Shown here in pieces: positions 1-8,900 of a stretch of DNA of 64,000 bases; the stretch's first letter is position 1; each line of letters starts with the position of its first letter. The stretch is from Apilactobacillus nanyangensis (GTDB taxonomy: Bacteria; Bacillota; Bacilli; Lactobacillales; Lactobacillaceae): the NCBI RefSeq assembly GCF_016861915.1, contig NZ_BOLX01000006.1, positions 1 to 64,000 on the forward strand, written 5' to 3'. The notes under the pieces are model-generated. The model searched no databases, was not told the DNA's origin, and worked only from the letters and a program-made list of their open reading frames with translations. A program made the position numbers and the translations under genes.

Positions 1-47
1 TGTCACCGGTTGAATACCGGATCAATTCCTCCCAGAAAATAGCATAA
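1..47 (+). CDS. IS3-family transposase OrfB, C-terminal fragment
   Basis: Frame 3 reads SPVEYRINSSQKIA and then a TAA stop at 45-47. The (S/T)PVEYR motif close to the C-terminus is typical of the DDE integrase subunit OrfB of IS3-family elements. Only the last 14 residues are in the window, so the catalytic DDE residues are not visible. The assignment rests on this motif together with the terminal repeat that follows. Confidence 0.65.
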   Translation, partial: SPVEYRINSSQKIA

Positions 48-76
48 CCATCTTCCAATTTTAGGGGTTCAGGTCA
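1..76 (+). mobile_element. Right end of an IS3-family insertion sequence (partial)
   Basis: The first 47 bases encode a short C-terminal peptide of the kind that closes IS3-family OrfB transposases, followed at 55-76 by a sequence of terminal-repeat type. On the reverse strand the terminal segment begins TGACCTGAACCCC, which resembles IS3-group ends (TGGACTGACCCC and similar). The rest of the element lies left of the window, so group and completeness cannot be judged. The end sits only 10 bases from the stop codon of the neighbouring minus-strand gene. Confidence 0.7.
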
Positions 77-85
77 AGGTCTTTT

Positions 86-628
86 TTATTTAAAGTTCAA
101 TTTCTTTATTGATACCTTCAAACAGTCCACCGCTAATACAAAAGTATTGTCCGTAGCTATTTTAATACTGATACCGTCGTTGCTGGTTTTAACGCACCAA
201 TCCACGATGACATGCATTCCCCATGTGCATACTGGTATATATTTACGTGAACTGTCATCTAATTCCATTAGATTATACATATTAAATTTTTGATCAAAAT
301 AAGAGACATTATCCAATATCAAATCCATAAGGATATCGTCATGTTCACCCTGTTCGTTTTCCTCACTCCACCAATCCACTCTTTTCAATCGGATTCTCAT
401 TTGTACTAGAGAATCAAAGTCTTCATCATCGTCATCATCAAATCCCTTATACTCGTGGGTTAAAGTATCCACTTCATAAATAGTCCAATCGTATAAAGCC
501 TCAATTCTTTCGTTATCTAAAATATCATCTGCCTGTTCCTTGCTAAATGCGGCTTCGACGTCTTTTTCAAACTCTCTTCTGCCTTCTTCATCTAGATTAT
601 AAAAATCATGATCTCTGTTAATAATCAT
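86..628 (-). CDS. Acidic hypothetical protein, 180 aa
   Basis: I do not recognise a family. The protein is soluble and strongly acidic, with an Asp/Glu run at about residues 64-70 and several Trp residues (DWW near 85), and no signal peptide or membrane segment. A ribosome binding site (AGGGGAAG) precedes the ATG. The stop codon is only 10 bases from the end of the IS element at 1-76, so the C-terminus may have been altered by the insertion. A full-length homologue would show whether the KKLNFK tail is native. Confidence 0.6.
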   Translation of the reverse strand: MIINRDHDFYNLDEEGRREFEKDVEAAFSKEQADDILDNERIEALYDWTIYEVDTLTHEYKGFDDDDDEDFDSLVQMRIRLKRVDWWSEENEQGEHDDILMDLILDNVSYFDQKFNMYNLMELDDSSRKYIPVCTWGMHVIVDWCVKTSNDGISIKIATDNTFVLAVDCLKVSIKKLNFK

Positions 629-706
629 TCAATAACTTCCCCTGTTTCTTATATGTATAATCACCATTATACACTTTTTGAAATTAAAATAATAATTTGG
701 AGAATT

Positions 707-737
707 AAAAAAAGGAACCGACTTTCGCCGATTCCTT
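707..737 (-). terminator. Rho-independent terminator after the SPFH gene
   Basis: An 11-bp stem (with G-U pairs) around a GAAA tetraloop is followed on the minus strand by a U-tract read from the A-run at 707-713. It lies just downstream of the SPFH gene. Confidence 0.75.
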
Positions 738-753
738 TTTATTATTATTTAGT

Positions 754-1578
754 TTATTTCTTTTCATTGTTTTGCTTTAGTAGTTTTGCAAAAGTAGTCA
801 TTTGACCGTATGAGTCTGCACCATCATTTGGGACAACCACCATGTTGGTATCTGAATTGGCTAGATTACTAAATGCTTCGATGCTTTGAGCATTGAAGTA
901 CTTGTCATCTGCACCTTGCAAAGCCTCTTGAATCTTGTCGATTCTGTACTTTTCAGCATCGGCCTTAGTCTTGGTAGCTTGAGCGTTTGCTTCAGCAGTC
1001 GCAACTAATGCTTCGTTTTGCGCCTTAGTACGTAGTTCAACTGACTTGGCATCCCCTTCAGCACGTGAAATTTCAGCTTGGCGTTCACGGTCAGCAGTAA
1101 GTTGAGTGTTCATAGCTTCTTGAATGGCCTTACTTGGAGTTAATTCATCGATGTTAATACGATCAACGTTAATTCCATAGATATCGGTTAAATCACCGAT
1201 TGCATCGGCTAGTTCTTTATTGATTTCCTTAGTAGAACCCAATACTTCGTTTAAATCCATACGACCGATGATATCTCTTAAATGACCACGAACTAATTGG
1301 ACCATGGACATTACTGAATCGGTATTTTCGTATTGGTACTTAACGGGTTCAGTCACGTGGTAGTTCAAACTGACACTACCTAATACTTCAGCATTATCCT
1401 TAGTAATCAATGAATACTTTGGTAATAACTTAGGTTGCATTGCAAGACTAACGGTTCTAACGCGTTGAATTAATGGAATGTAGAAGTGCAAACCAGAACT
1501 TAAAGTGTGGCTGTACTTTCCTAATGTTTCAACTAATCCTTCGTTATTTTGACGAATGACTTTAACTCCAAATGGCAT
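754..1578 (-). CDS. SPFH/band-7 (stomatin-like) protein
   Basis: The 274-residue protein has a band-7/SPFH domain over about residues 5-160 (EGLVETLGKY, GLHFYIPLIQRV, RDIIGRMDLNEVL). An Ala/Lys/Glu-rich coiled coil follows (about 165-225, with AEGDAKSVELRTKAQNEAL), then a short tail. Such proteins form membrane-associated oligomeric scaffolds. Most family members begin with a transmembrane hairpin, but this one starts directly in the SPFH domain. The GAGGT ribosome binding site 9 bases upstream supports the start. The NfeD-like gene ends 10 bases upstream, so the two are probably one operon. Confidence 0.85.
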   Translation of the reverse strand: MPFGVKVIRQNNEGLVETLGKYSHTLSSGLHFYIPLIQRVRTVSLAMQPKLLPKYSLITKDNAEVLGSVSLNYHVTEPVKYQYENTDSVMSMVQLVRGHLRDIIGRMDLNEVLGSTKEINKELADAIGDLTDIYGINVDRINIDELTPSKAIQEAMNTQLTADRERQAEISRAEGDAKSVELRTKAQNEALVATAEANAQATKTKADAEKYRIDKIQEALQGADDKYFNAQSIEAFSNLANSDTNMVVVPNDGADSYGQMTTFAKLLKQNNEKK

Positions 1579-1588
1579 AACAAATACC

Positions 1589-1789
1589 TCACTTAATTTT
1601 TTGTAAATGAAGAGTATTACCTGTGTTATTCACAACCGAATATTTTGCCTGGTCATCATAGGTAGAATTATCGGATAACTCATAGCGATACCAAATACCA
1701 CCAACTTGAACCAATGATTTGTCAGTCGAGAAATCGTCACTTGTAACGACCCTACCTAAAAACATTCGATGTTCTAAATTATCAGTCAT
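1589..1789 (-). CDS. Small NfeD-like OB-fold protein, 66 aa
   Basis: The reading frame opens at 1807, but GGGGGAGGTG lies just before the internal ATG at 1789, so I place the start there (MTDNLEHR). The pattern GRVVTSDDF...VQVGGIWYRYELS...VVNNTGNTLHLQK fits the C-terminal OB-fold of NfeD proteins: an early GxV, a central tryptophan, then a Gly-x-x-Leu-x-Val-like end. NfeD proteins are the classic partners of SPFH proteins, and this gene lies directly upstream of one. The membrane and protease parts of long NfeD proteins are absent. The family call is by pattern only. Confidence 0.55.
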   Translation of the reverse strand: MTDNLEHRMFLGRVVTSDDFSTDKSLVQVGGIWYRYELSDNSTYDDQAKYSVVNNTGNTLHLQKIK

Positions 1790-1878
1790 GAAAAACACCT
1801 CCCCCATTTATTCACGTCCCATTATCCCATTGTTGTATTTAATAGTCGATATATTTTGTATAAAAATATTTTTCTTTT

Positions 1879-1901
1879 AAAACATTGCTATATCAACATG
1901 T
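1879..1901. promoter_or_regulatory. Copy of a recurrent 23-bp pseudo-palindromic motif
   Basis: The site begins AAAACATTGCTATATCA and matches three other intergenic sites in the window (10983-11005, 40923-40945, 46141-46163). It lies between the divergent NfeD-like/SPFH pair and the XRE regulator, 78 bases before the XRE start. A shared operator is the simplest reading, but no regulator is identified. Confidence 0.4.
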
Positions 1902-1979
1902 CCAAGAAACTTGGCTACCAAAAATAGCATTTTTTATATAAAATAAAGTCATTATTTTAGAGAAAAGAGACGATACATA

Positions 1980-2591
1980 ATGCAATTTGGTGAACGCATC
2001 CAACAACAACGCAAAATCAAAAATATGACACAAGAAGATGTCGCTAAACACTTACACGTTTCACGTAAAACCATCTCAAGTTGGGAAAACGAAAACAGCT
2101 ATCCAGATATCAAGAGTCTGGTGAAAATTAGTGATCTCTATCAAATTTCACTAGACACTCTTTTAAATGAGGATTCGGGATTAAAGGAATATCTACAAAA
2201 AGACAAGGTCAAAGATAACTTTGTAGAATTAAAATACGCAATTAACGCATTGCTTTTCTTAGCGTTATTACTGGTTGCAGTCCTTAAAAACTATGCATCA
2301 CTGTTCTTTCTTTTGGGTGCTTTCCTTCTTCGTTTTGCTTGTGATCATTTTATGAAGGAATCAAAACTATTGAACATTGACTATGATTTGCCATTACGTA
2401 ACTGGAATCGAAGCCTACCGGTGAAGATATTTTTTATCTCCTGTTTTGTATTCGTATTCGGTTTTGCGGGATGGGCAATTTATGCCGACTTTAATAATCT
2501 AAACACTACCTTACCTACAATTGCGATGGGAATATCCCTACAAGTTATAAATTTAATCTTGTATATCATCAATAAATTCCATATCAGATAA
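1980..2591 (+). CDS. XRE-family HTH regulator with C-terminal membrane domain
   Basis: Residues 1-60 form a Cro/CI-type helix-turn-helix (GERIQQQRKIKNMTQEDVAK, then HVSRKTISSWENENSYPD). Residues 80-200 contain four predicted transmembrane helices (ALLFLALLLVAVL, ASLFFLLGAFLLRF, VKIFFISCFVFVFGFAGW, LQVINLILYIINKF). This membrane-tethered XRE architecture is common in lactobacilli. The ligand is unknown. The upstream region carries one copy of the recurrent 23-bp motif, and a bidirectional terminator follows. Confidence 0.85.
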   Translation: MQFGERIQQQRKIKNMTQEDVAKHLHVSRKTISSWENENSYPDIKSLVKISDLYQISLDTLLNEDSGLKEYLQKDKVKDNFVELKYAINALLFLALLLVAVLKNYASLFFLLGAFLLRFACDHFMKESKLLNIDYDLPLRNWNRSLPVKIFFISCFVFVFGFAGWAIYADFNNLNTTLPTIAMGISLQVINLILYIINKFHIR

Positions 2592-2621
2592 AAAAAGACG
2601 CCACATAAGTGGCGTCTTTTT
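2591..2621. terminator. Bidirectional terminator between the XRE and permease genes
   Basis: A perfect 9-bp stem (AGACGCCAC / GTGGCGTCT) with an ATAA loop is flanked by an A-run and a T-run. It can therefore serve both convergent genes. Confidence 0.9.
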
Positions 2622-2623
2622 GA

Positions 2624-3976
2624 TTAATCTTCTTTTCTTCTCTTTTTAATTGCGTATACAACCAATCCGATGATAATCCATAGAATTACTGCGTATGGAT
2701 ATAGGTTTCCAGGGAAATCTGGGATTGGGTATAGGTTAGTCCACATTGGGTAAACTAGCACTAAAATTCCAAGAACAGGAATCAAGATATGTTTGATAAA
2801 TGAACGTTTGATAGTATCTCTGTGTTTGTGGAAGTAAAGAATCGTTCCAACACAGGCTAGACCATAGACGGTCAGCATACTCAATACACCAAGTGTAGAT
2901 GAATTGTCATAGATTACTTCAGGGCCATAAGGAACACCGAAAATTAGGTAGGCGACTGCCATGATAACAGTTAGCAACCAGATTGAACGGGTTGGACTGT
3001 TTAGCTTTTCGTTAAACTTACCGAAGTATCTTGGTAGGTACTTCTTAACACCCATTGCATAGATCATGTATGCACCGGCATTCATGATGCCAAGAACTGA
3101 ACCAAAACTACTGATTAGGATGGCAAAGTCCATGATAAGTGCCATTGGGCGACCCATGTACATTAATGAAAGGTCATTCAATGGTGATGAAGAGTGCGCA
3201 AAGTCTGAGACGTGGTTAATACCAAATCCGACAACTTGCATGTAACTTGCGATAACAAAGAAAATTCCAGCAAAAATAATAGTAACAATAATGGATAATG
3301 GCACTGAACGTTTTGGATTCTTTGTTCTAACAGCTACAGTTGTAACACCTTCGAAACCACAGAATGATAGGATTGCGAATACCATTCCTTGACCAATTCC
3401 AGACACACTACTGTGAGTTGGGACAAATGGTTGGGCACTAATTCCATCACGACCACCTTTAGCAAAGATGATAATAGTCAATACGACTAGGATAGCAATC
3501 GCTAAAAATTCAATCGCAATCGCTGACTTACTGGTAAGTTTCAAACCAAATGTAAGAACTAATGCAGCTCCTAATAAAATCACGAAAGCGATGATTGTGT
3601 TATTAAAGTTAAAACCTAACTGAGCGAAAAATACGTGGGCAAAGTTAGTGTTGGCACCCATACATGAAACCGCTAAGTTAACGTATGCAAAGGTTAAAGT
3701 CCAACCACTAACTAGTCCTAGTCGTTCACCTAAAGCTTGTTGGTTATAGGCATAAACTGAACCAACGTCTGAGATATGTTTTGATAATTCTGCGAAACAG
3801 ATTCCCACAAAAAGCAATCCAATCGCACCAAGTAAGAACGCTAATGGTACATTAATGCCAGCAAACGGAACTGCTGGAACGGCGTTAAACGCGATTGAAC
3901 CGGTTGGAGCAACAGCGGCAACGGCTAACGCGAACGTCTCAAATTTAGTAATCTTTTTTGACTCATCTAAATCCAT
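2624..3976 (-). CDS. APC-superfamily amino acid permease
   Basis: The protein (450 residues from the ATG at 3976) has about 12 hydrophobic helices and starts with an APC signature (TKFETFALAVAAVAPTGSIA). A GTG at 3988 is in frame but overlaps the AGGAAGTG ribosome binding site, so the ATG is preferred. It should be a proton-coupled amino acid importer or exchanger. The substrate cannot be read from sequence, but the Cys- and Met-rich leader peptide and attenuator upstream point to a sulfur amino acid. That link is inference. Confidence 0.85.
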   Translation of the reverse strand: MDLDESKKITKFETFALAVAAVAPTGSIAFNAVPAVPFAGINVPLAFLLGAIGLLFVGICFAELSKHISDVGSVYAYNQQALGERLGLVSGWTLTFAYVNLAVSCMGANTNFAHVFFAQLGFNFNNTIIAFVILLGAALVLTFGLKLTSKSAIAIEFLAIAILVVLTIIIFAKGGRDGISAQPFVPTHSSVSGIGQGMVFAILSFCGFEGVTTVAVRTKNPKRSVPLSIIVTIIFAGIFFVIASYMQVVGFGINHVSDFAHSSSPLNDLSLMYMGRPMALIMDFAILISSFGSVLGIMNAGAYMIYAMGVKKYLPRYFGKFNEKLNSPTRSIWLLTVIMAVAYLIFGVPYGPEVIYDNSSTLGVLSMLTVYGLACVGTILYFHKHRDTIKRSFIKHILIPVLGILVLVYPMWTNLYPIPDFPGNLYPYAVILWIIIGLVVYAIKKRRKED

Positions 3977-4030
3977 TATATATTTCACTTCCTAAGTATT
4001 ATGATGTGATGTATATTCTCTCCTCCAAAC

Positions 4031-4125
4031 AAAAAAGCCGCTGATCCCATCACTATAGGTCAGCAGCTCTTCTCAGATTAATCGTATGTATCACGACGCG
4101 ATTAAATAACCAGAGGAGAAGCCGC
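4031..4125 (-). promoter_or_regulatory. Leader-peptide attenuator (terminator/antiterminator) before the permease
   Basis: On the minus strand a terminator at 4031-4067 has an 8-bp stem (GCTGCTGA / TCAGCGGC) and a U-tract. Its 5' arm and the bases just before it (4063-4074, GAGAAGAGCTGC) can instead pair with GCGGCTTCTC at 4116-4125, inside leader codons 16-19. A ribosome held at the Cys codons would leave this segment free and favour antitermination. A ribosome reaching the stop codon would cover it and favour termination. The pairing is visible in sequence; the mechanism is inferred. Confidence 0.6.
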
Positions 4126-4170
4126 CGGTTTACAACAATCGCACATGTACATGTTCATAAAGTTATTCAT
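4102..4170 (-). CDS. Cys/Met-rich leader peptide, 22 aa
   Basis: The ORF begins MNNFMNMYMCDCC and ends KPAASPLVI. It has an unusually strong ribosome binding site (GGAGGAGGAG, 6 bases before the ATG) and a TATAAT box at 4203-4208 on the minus strand. Codons 10, 12 and 13 are Cys, and codons 1, 5, 7 and 9 are Met. A very short ORF with repeated rare residues, directly followed by a terminator and then a transporter gene, is the layout of ribosome-mediated attenuation. Confidence 0.65.
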   Translation of the reverse strand: MNNFMNMYMCDCCKPAASPLVI

Positions 4171-4283
4171 ATATGTCTCCTCCTCCGATTTATTTTCTAA
4201 CGATTATATCGTATACTAAACGTTTAATTCTGATAAGTCAATTAAAAACACCTAATAACATTTTAATCATCTTTATAAAAGTA

Positions 4284-4312
4284 TAAAAAAAGACCGACAT
4301 CAGTCGATCTTC
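4284..4312 (-). terminator. Terminator after the alcohol dehydrogenase
   Basis: On the minus strand a 9-bp stem (AAGATCGAC / GTCGGTCTT, one G-U pair) with a TGAT loop is followed by a U-tract. Confidence 0.8.
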
Positions 4313-4319
4313 TTCAGTA

Positions 4320-5360
4320 TTAATCGTTAACAACAGTAGCCTTGATAGTGTTTCTTTCAGCCATGTCTTTGTATGCTTGGTTAATGTCTTCTAGTTTGTA
4401 TTTACCAGTGAAGACCTTCCCTGGGTGAATGGCACCAGTTAATACGGCATCCAATAGTTCTTGTCTGTCGTAAGTAGTAACTGAGGCGATACCACCAGCA
4501 AGTGCGATGTTCTTACCAAATGGAGTTACAACATCTAAGTTACCTGAATGTGGCAAACCAACACGACCAACTTTAGCCCCTGGACGAGCAACGTCTAGAG
4601 CAGTTTGAGTTGATAATTCAGTACCAACACATTCTAAAACGGCATCGGCACCATTACCATGAGTTAGTTCCATAACCTTCTTCACAGCTTCGTCACCACG
4701 TTCAGCAATGATGTCAGTAGCACCGAATTCTTTGGCTAGTTTTTGTCTGTCTTCGTGTCTACTCATTGCGATAATTTGTTTTGCACCACGTAGTTTAGCA
4801 GAAATTACACCACATAGACCAACAGCACCATCACCGATAACTACGGCAGTGTCACCCTTTTGTACATCGGCAGTACGAGCTGCATGGTATCCAGTAGCCA
4901 TAACATCTGATAAAGCTAGTAATGAGTCTAGCATTTCATCACTGTAGTCTTCTGGTTTGCCAGGAACCTTAACTAATGACCATTCTCCGTGTTGAGCTCT
5001 TAGGTATTCAGCTTGAGCACTTTGAGTAAAGTTATCTGAATGGTTTAGACAACTGCCATCATAACCTGCTAAACAAGCGGCACAATGACCACAACCATGT
5101 GTAAATGGAACGATTACGAAATCACCAGGTTGTAAAGTAGTGATGTCCTTACCAACAGTTTCAACAACACCCAATGCTTCATGACCGTTGTTGTAAGCTG
5201 TCTTCTTGTATTCGTCTAATCCACGGTATGACCATAAGTCTGACCCACAGACACAGGTACGAACTACCTTTAGGATAACGTCATCATCTTTTTCAATCTT
5301 TGGCATGTCGACGTCTTGAACTTCGACTTTACCAGGTTCAATAAATACTGCACTTTTCAT
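4320..5360 (-). CDS. Zinc-dependent medium-chain alcohol dehydrogenase
   Basis: The protein (346 residues) is an MDR-family NAD(P)-dependent dehydrogenase. Catalytic-zinc residues lie in CVCGSDLW and NNGHEALG, and the structural-zinc cysteines in CGHCAACLAGYDGSC. The nucleotide-binding loop is VVIGDGAVGLCGV. It should interconvert an alcohol or polyol with an aldehyde or ketone; the substrate is not evident. The frame opens at 5393, but GGGAGG lies before the ATG at 5360 (MKSAVFIEPG), which matches family N-termini. Two palindromes in the promoter region (5405-5478) may be regulatory. Confidence 0.9.
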   Translation of the reverse strand: MKSAVFIEPGKVEVQDVDMPKIEKDDDVILKVVRTCVCGSDLWSYRGLDEYKKTAYNNGHEALGVVETVGKDITTLQPGDFVIVPFTHGCGHCAACLAGYDGSCLNHSDNFTQSAQAEYLRAQHGEWSLVKVPGKPEDYSDEMLDSLLALSDVMATGYHAARTADVQKGDTAVVIGDGAVGLCGVISAKLRGAKQIIAMSRHEDRQKLAKEFGATDIIAERGDEAVKKVMELTHGNGADAVLECVGTELSTQTALDVARPGAKVGRVGLPHSGNLDVVTPFGKNIALAGGIASVTTYDRQELLDAVLTGAIHPGKVFTGKYKLEDINQAYKDMAERNTIKATVVND

Positions 5361-5404
5361 AATTGAAGCCTCCCATATTTTTGATAAGTACAATTATTCC
5401 ATAT

Positions 5405-5478
5405 AAAGTGCACTTTAAGTCAAATGATAAGACTCGTATTTTTCGATGTAAAACATTTGCATTATACGAACAAATGTT
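5405..5478. promoter_or_regulatory. Two palindromes upstream of the alcohol dehydrogenase
   Basis: AAAGTGCACTTT at 5405-5416 is a perfect 12-bp palindrome. AACATTTG (5452-5459) and CAAATGTT (5471-5478) form an 8-bp inverted repeat with an 11-base spacer. Both lie within 120 bases of the dehydrogenase start and neither has a U-tract, so they look like operators rather than terminators. No binding protein is identified. Confidence 0.4.
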
Positions 5479-5518
5479 CTATTATAATTACAACATACAT
5501 TTATCCATGAATTCATTC

Positions 5519-5557
5519 AAAAAAGACATCTTACAACGCTGCGTAAGATGTCTTTTT
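5519..5557 (-). terminator. Terminator after the small membrane protein
   Basis: A 12-bp stem (AAGACATCTTAC / GTAAGATGTCTT) with an 8-base loop is flanked by A- and T-runs. It follows the minus-strand stop codon at 5557-5559. Confidence 0.85.
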
Positions 5558-5799
5558 TATTCCCCTTCGAATCTAAGTCTAACCTGATTAACGACTAATA
5601 TTGATTCTAAAACATTTAAGAATCCTTGTCCGTAGATGATGATTGTGTATCGGTGTAAATTAATCGTTAATATTACGGTTAGAAGTACGACGATTAACGG
5701 GATTATTAGCCCTGCTAATACGAAGTGTTTTCCAGATCTAACGTAGCAGTGTGTGCAACATAGACCTAGAAAAAAAATAAAAAATAGTGTTTCTAACAT
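5557..5799 (-). CDS. Small membrane protein, 80 aa
   Basis: I do not recognise a family. The protein has two hydrophobic segments, MLETLFFIFFLGLCCTHCY at the N-terminus and VLAGLIIPLIVVLLTVILTI at about residues 27-46, then a less hydrophobic C-terminal third. The N-terminal CCTHC cluster is unusual for such a small protein. A good ribosome binding site (AGAGGAGAG) and a dedicated terminator support a real gene. The upstream 5800-5938 segment shows nothing recognisable apart from AT-rich promoter-like sequence. Confidence 0.65.
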   Translation of the reverse strand: MLETLFFIFFLGLCCTHCYVRSGKHFVLAGLIIPLIVVLLTVILTINLHRYTIIIYGQGFLNVLESILVVNQVRLRFEGE

Positions 5800-5938
5800 T
5801 AAGTACTTCTCTCCTCTTGAAGTACACTTTACACCCGTTATTCTAAAATGTCTTTAATAAATTTTCTCATAATTCAAATTTTTTGAAAAATGGGCATTTT
5901 ATTGGCATTAAAAATGTTACAAACCGCCATTTTATATA

Positions 5939-5974
5939 CAAAAAAAGAAGGCTCGTTAAAGTCTTCTTTTTTTA
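5939..5974 (-). terminator. Terminator after the large LPQTG protein
   Basis: A stem (AAAAGAAG / CTTCTTTT) with a 12-base loop is followed by a U-tract on the minus strand. Confidence 0.7.
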
Positions 5975-5977
5975 ATG

Positions 5978-8900
5978 TTATTTGTTCTTTCTTCTTAATC
6001 CAAAGATTGCCAAGATGAATCCTAGCATCATTGAGATTAGACCGAAACCGAATAAATTACGTTGGTTAGTTTCATCACCAGTTTGAGGTAACTTGCCTGC
6101 TTCTTTCTTGTCAGCAACTTGGCCACGGTGACCGTTTACTTCCTTAGCTGAAGCGTTCTTACCAGTTTCTTCATTTGATTTCTTAGTAGTCTTCTTAGTT
6201 GCAGATTTCTTTTCAACAACCTTGATATCACCAAGTGACTTAGTTAAATCAATTGTTGATGGAAGTTTTGATTCGTCTGCTACCTTGTAACCCTTAGAAG
6301 CCAAGTACTTAACAAATTCTGCCTTAGTCATTGTCTTCTTTGAGCTTTCTACCTTAATAGTCTTGTTAGATCCAGAAACCTTAACATCTTGTGAGTATGT
6401 GGTGCTTGATTGTTCCTTGTTTGAAACGATTTCGATATCGCTAAGTGGCTTAGTTAAATCGATTGTGTCTGGTAGTTTTGATTCGTCTGATACCTTGTAA
6501 CCCTTGGCAGCCAAGTACTTAACAAATTCGTCTTTTGTCATAGTCTTGTTTGAACTTTCTACCTTAACAGTGTCGTTTGAACCAGCAACCTTAACATCTT
6601 GTGAGTAAGTTGTGCTTGATTGACCCTTGTTAGCATCGTTATCGTTTGAATTACTATTTGCATTATTATCAGTGCCATTGTTGGAGCTGTTGTTTTCTGA
6701 AACATTTTCGGCCTTTGAGATAATTAATCCCTTGAAGTTGTCAGGGTTGGACAAGTCAAGTGTATCTGCTAGTACATCAGGATTCATTAACTTGTAACCA
6801 TCAGCTTCAATCTTGTTGATTAAATCTTGCTTAGTAATAGTCTTGTTGTTACCACTAATTTCAATAGAATGTCCTGTACCGACTACACCAAGGCTCATCT
6901 TGTAAGTTGTGAATCCTTCGATTAATGAAGCAACTTTCTTCATGTCATCTGAGTTAGTTAAGTTCAATACGTCGTTTAACTTACCAGTGTCAGAAACATT
7001 TAGTCCTTGGTTCTTTAATTGATTGATTAAATCTTGTTTAGTGATAAGTGGTGTGTCGTGTTGGATTTTCGCAGACTTAGTACCATCACTACTGTTTAGT
7101 GTAGTAGTGTATCCTGATGCATTAGGTGTAGCATCGTAAATCTTACTGTCAGTTAGGTCTACTGAAGCTGGTAGTGAATCCATATTTGAAACTGTGTAAC
7201 CTTGTTCTGCGACAGCATTGACAAAATCAGACTTGTCTAGTGATGCCTTTGGTGAACCGATATTAACAGTTATTTCTTTAGTACTACCATCACTTTGTTT
7301 AACGTTTAATTTTACAGAATGTGCAAGTGCATTTGGTACAACGACCGGTTTAATGTTATTTGCAGCAACACCAACTGTATCATTTAATGCTGATGGATTA
7401 GAAATAGTGTATCCATTATCTAACATAGCCTTTACGTATTCAGATGATGAAAGTGTAGGATCCGCTGATGGGATGTAAACTGTCTTTTCAGTAAATGTAC
7501 CGTCACCATTAGGAATCTTAACAGTTTGTGGATAATTAGTAACTGGTTGCGCATTTGGTTTTACATTAATTGAACCAGCAGTGTTTAAGTTAAGTGGGTA
7601 AGTAGTGCTATCGTTATCAGGTAAAGTATAACCTAGCGCTGATAATTCCTTAGATAAATCATCCTTACTGATTGTTGATGAATTACTGTTAATATTAACT
7701 TTAGCGCTTTGACCATTTGGAAGTACCACAGTTAATGGGTAACTTGTTGGTGCTTGTGATGGTTGTTCTACCTTGTATGAGTTGTTAGCATTTTTAAGAT
7801 CAACAGTTGCTGGCATGTCTTCATCATTTTGAACGTTGTATCCTAAATCATTTAATGCCTTAACATAGTCGGCCTTACTCATTGTTGAAGTAGCACTTGT
7901 AATGGAAACAGTTGTTGGTTTGTAGCTACCATCTGCTTGTTTTACATTTACAGTTTGTTGGTATGCAGTCGCTTTGTTAGCGTCAGTTGAAGTAGTTACT
8001 GTGTATCCTGGCTTTGGTTTAGTTAAATCAACTGAGTTTGTACCAATAGTATTTTCAGCATCACCTGATAATTTCACACCTTGTGCTTCTAATTGTTTCT
8101 TGTAATCGTCAGCTCTAATTTGTGGTGTTTGACTGTTAATGTGAACGGTTACGTCGTTACCCTTGTCATCCTTTAGAGTTTGAGTGTAACTAGTTTGTGC
8201 ATTAGGGTTAGCAATTACTAATGGAGTAGTACTTGCACTCAAGTCGACTGGATCTGATAACTTGTTCTTTTGGTCATCAGTTAGTGTGTATCCCTTGTCT
8301 GCTAATGCATTGATGTAAGCAGATTTAGACATAGTTGATGTCTTGCTGTTGATGCTTACTGATACATCATGAGTTTGACCATTACCATCAGTGTAAGTTA
8401 ATGATTGTGGGTAACTCTTTGTTGTAGTATCTGCATTTGAAGTAACAGCAATTGGGGTATTTGATGTCAAGTCAATGTTTTGACCAGGTTGGTAGTTTGA
8501 TAGTTTGTATCCTTGTTCAGCCAATTGTTTAGCTAAATCATCTGAACTAATTGTTGGATAAGCACTATTGATATTTACAATTGCAGAATTGGTATTACCG
8601 TTTTCGTCAGTGTAATTAATTGTCTTTTGGTATACGTTTTCTGGAGCAGTGTTTGAGTTAACTTTCAATCCAGTATTTGCATTGGTTAGGTCAACGGAAC
8701 TACCTAAGTTTTTCACTTCATCGTTTGTCAATTTGTATCCTTGAGCAGCTAAAGCACCTTGGAATTCATCCGGAGTCATTCTTGAACTAGTGCTATTAAT
8801 AGTTAATGAGACTGGGTTACCATTAGCGTCAGTGAAGTTCAATTGGTAACCTTTACCAGTCTTGTTAGCGTTAGATGGTGTAGCTACTGTACTATCAACA

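Noticed and set aside
608-805. Plus-strand ORF of 65 codons opposite the gap and the end of the SPFH gene
   Set aside because: It crosses a terminator and overlaps a well-supported minus-strand gene, has no ribosome binding site and shows no family pattern.
5440-5490. AACATTTG/CAAATGTT dyad considered as a terminator
   Set aside because: The spacer is 11 bases, the stem is short and AT-rich, and no T-run follows on either strand. An operator is more likely.
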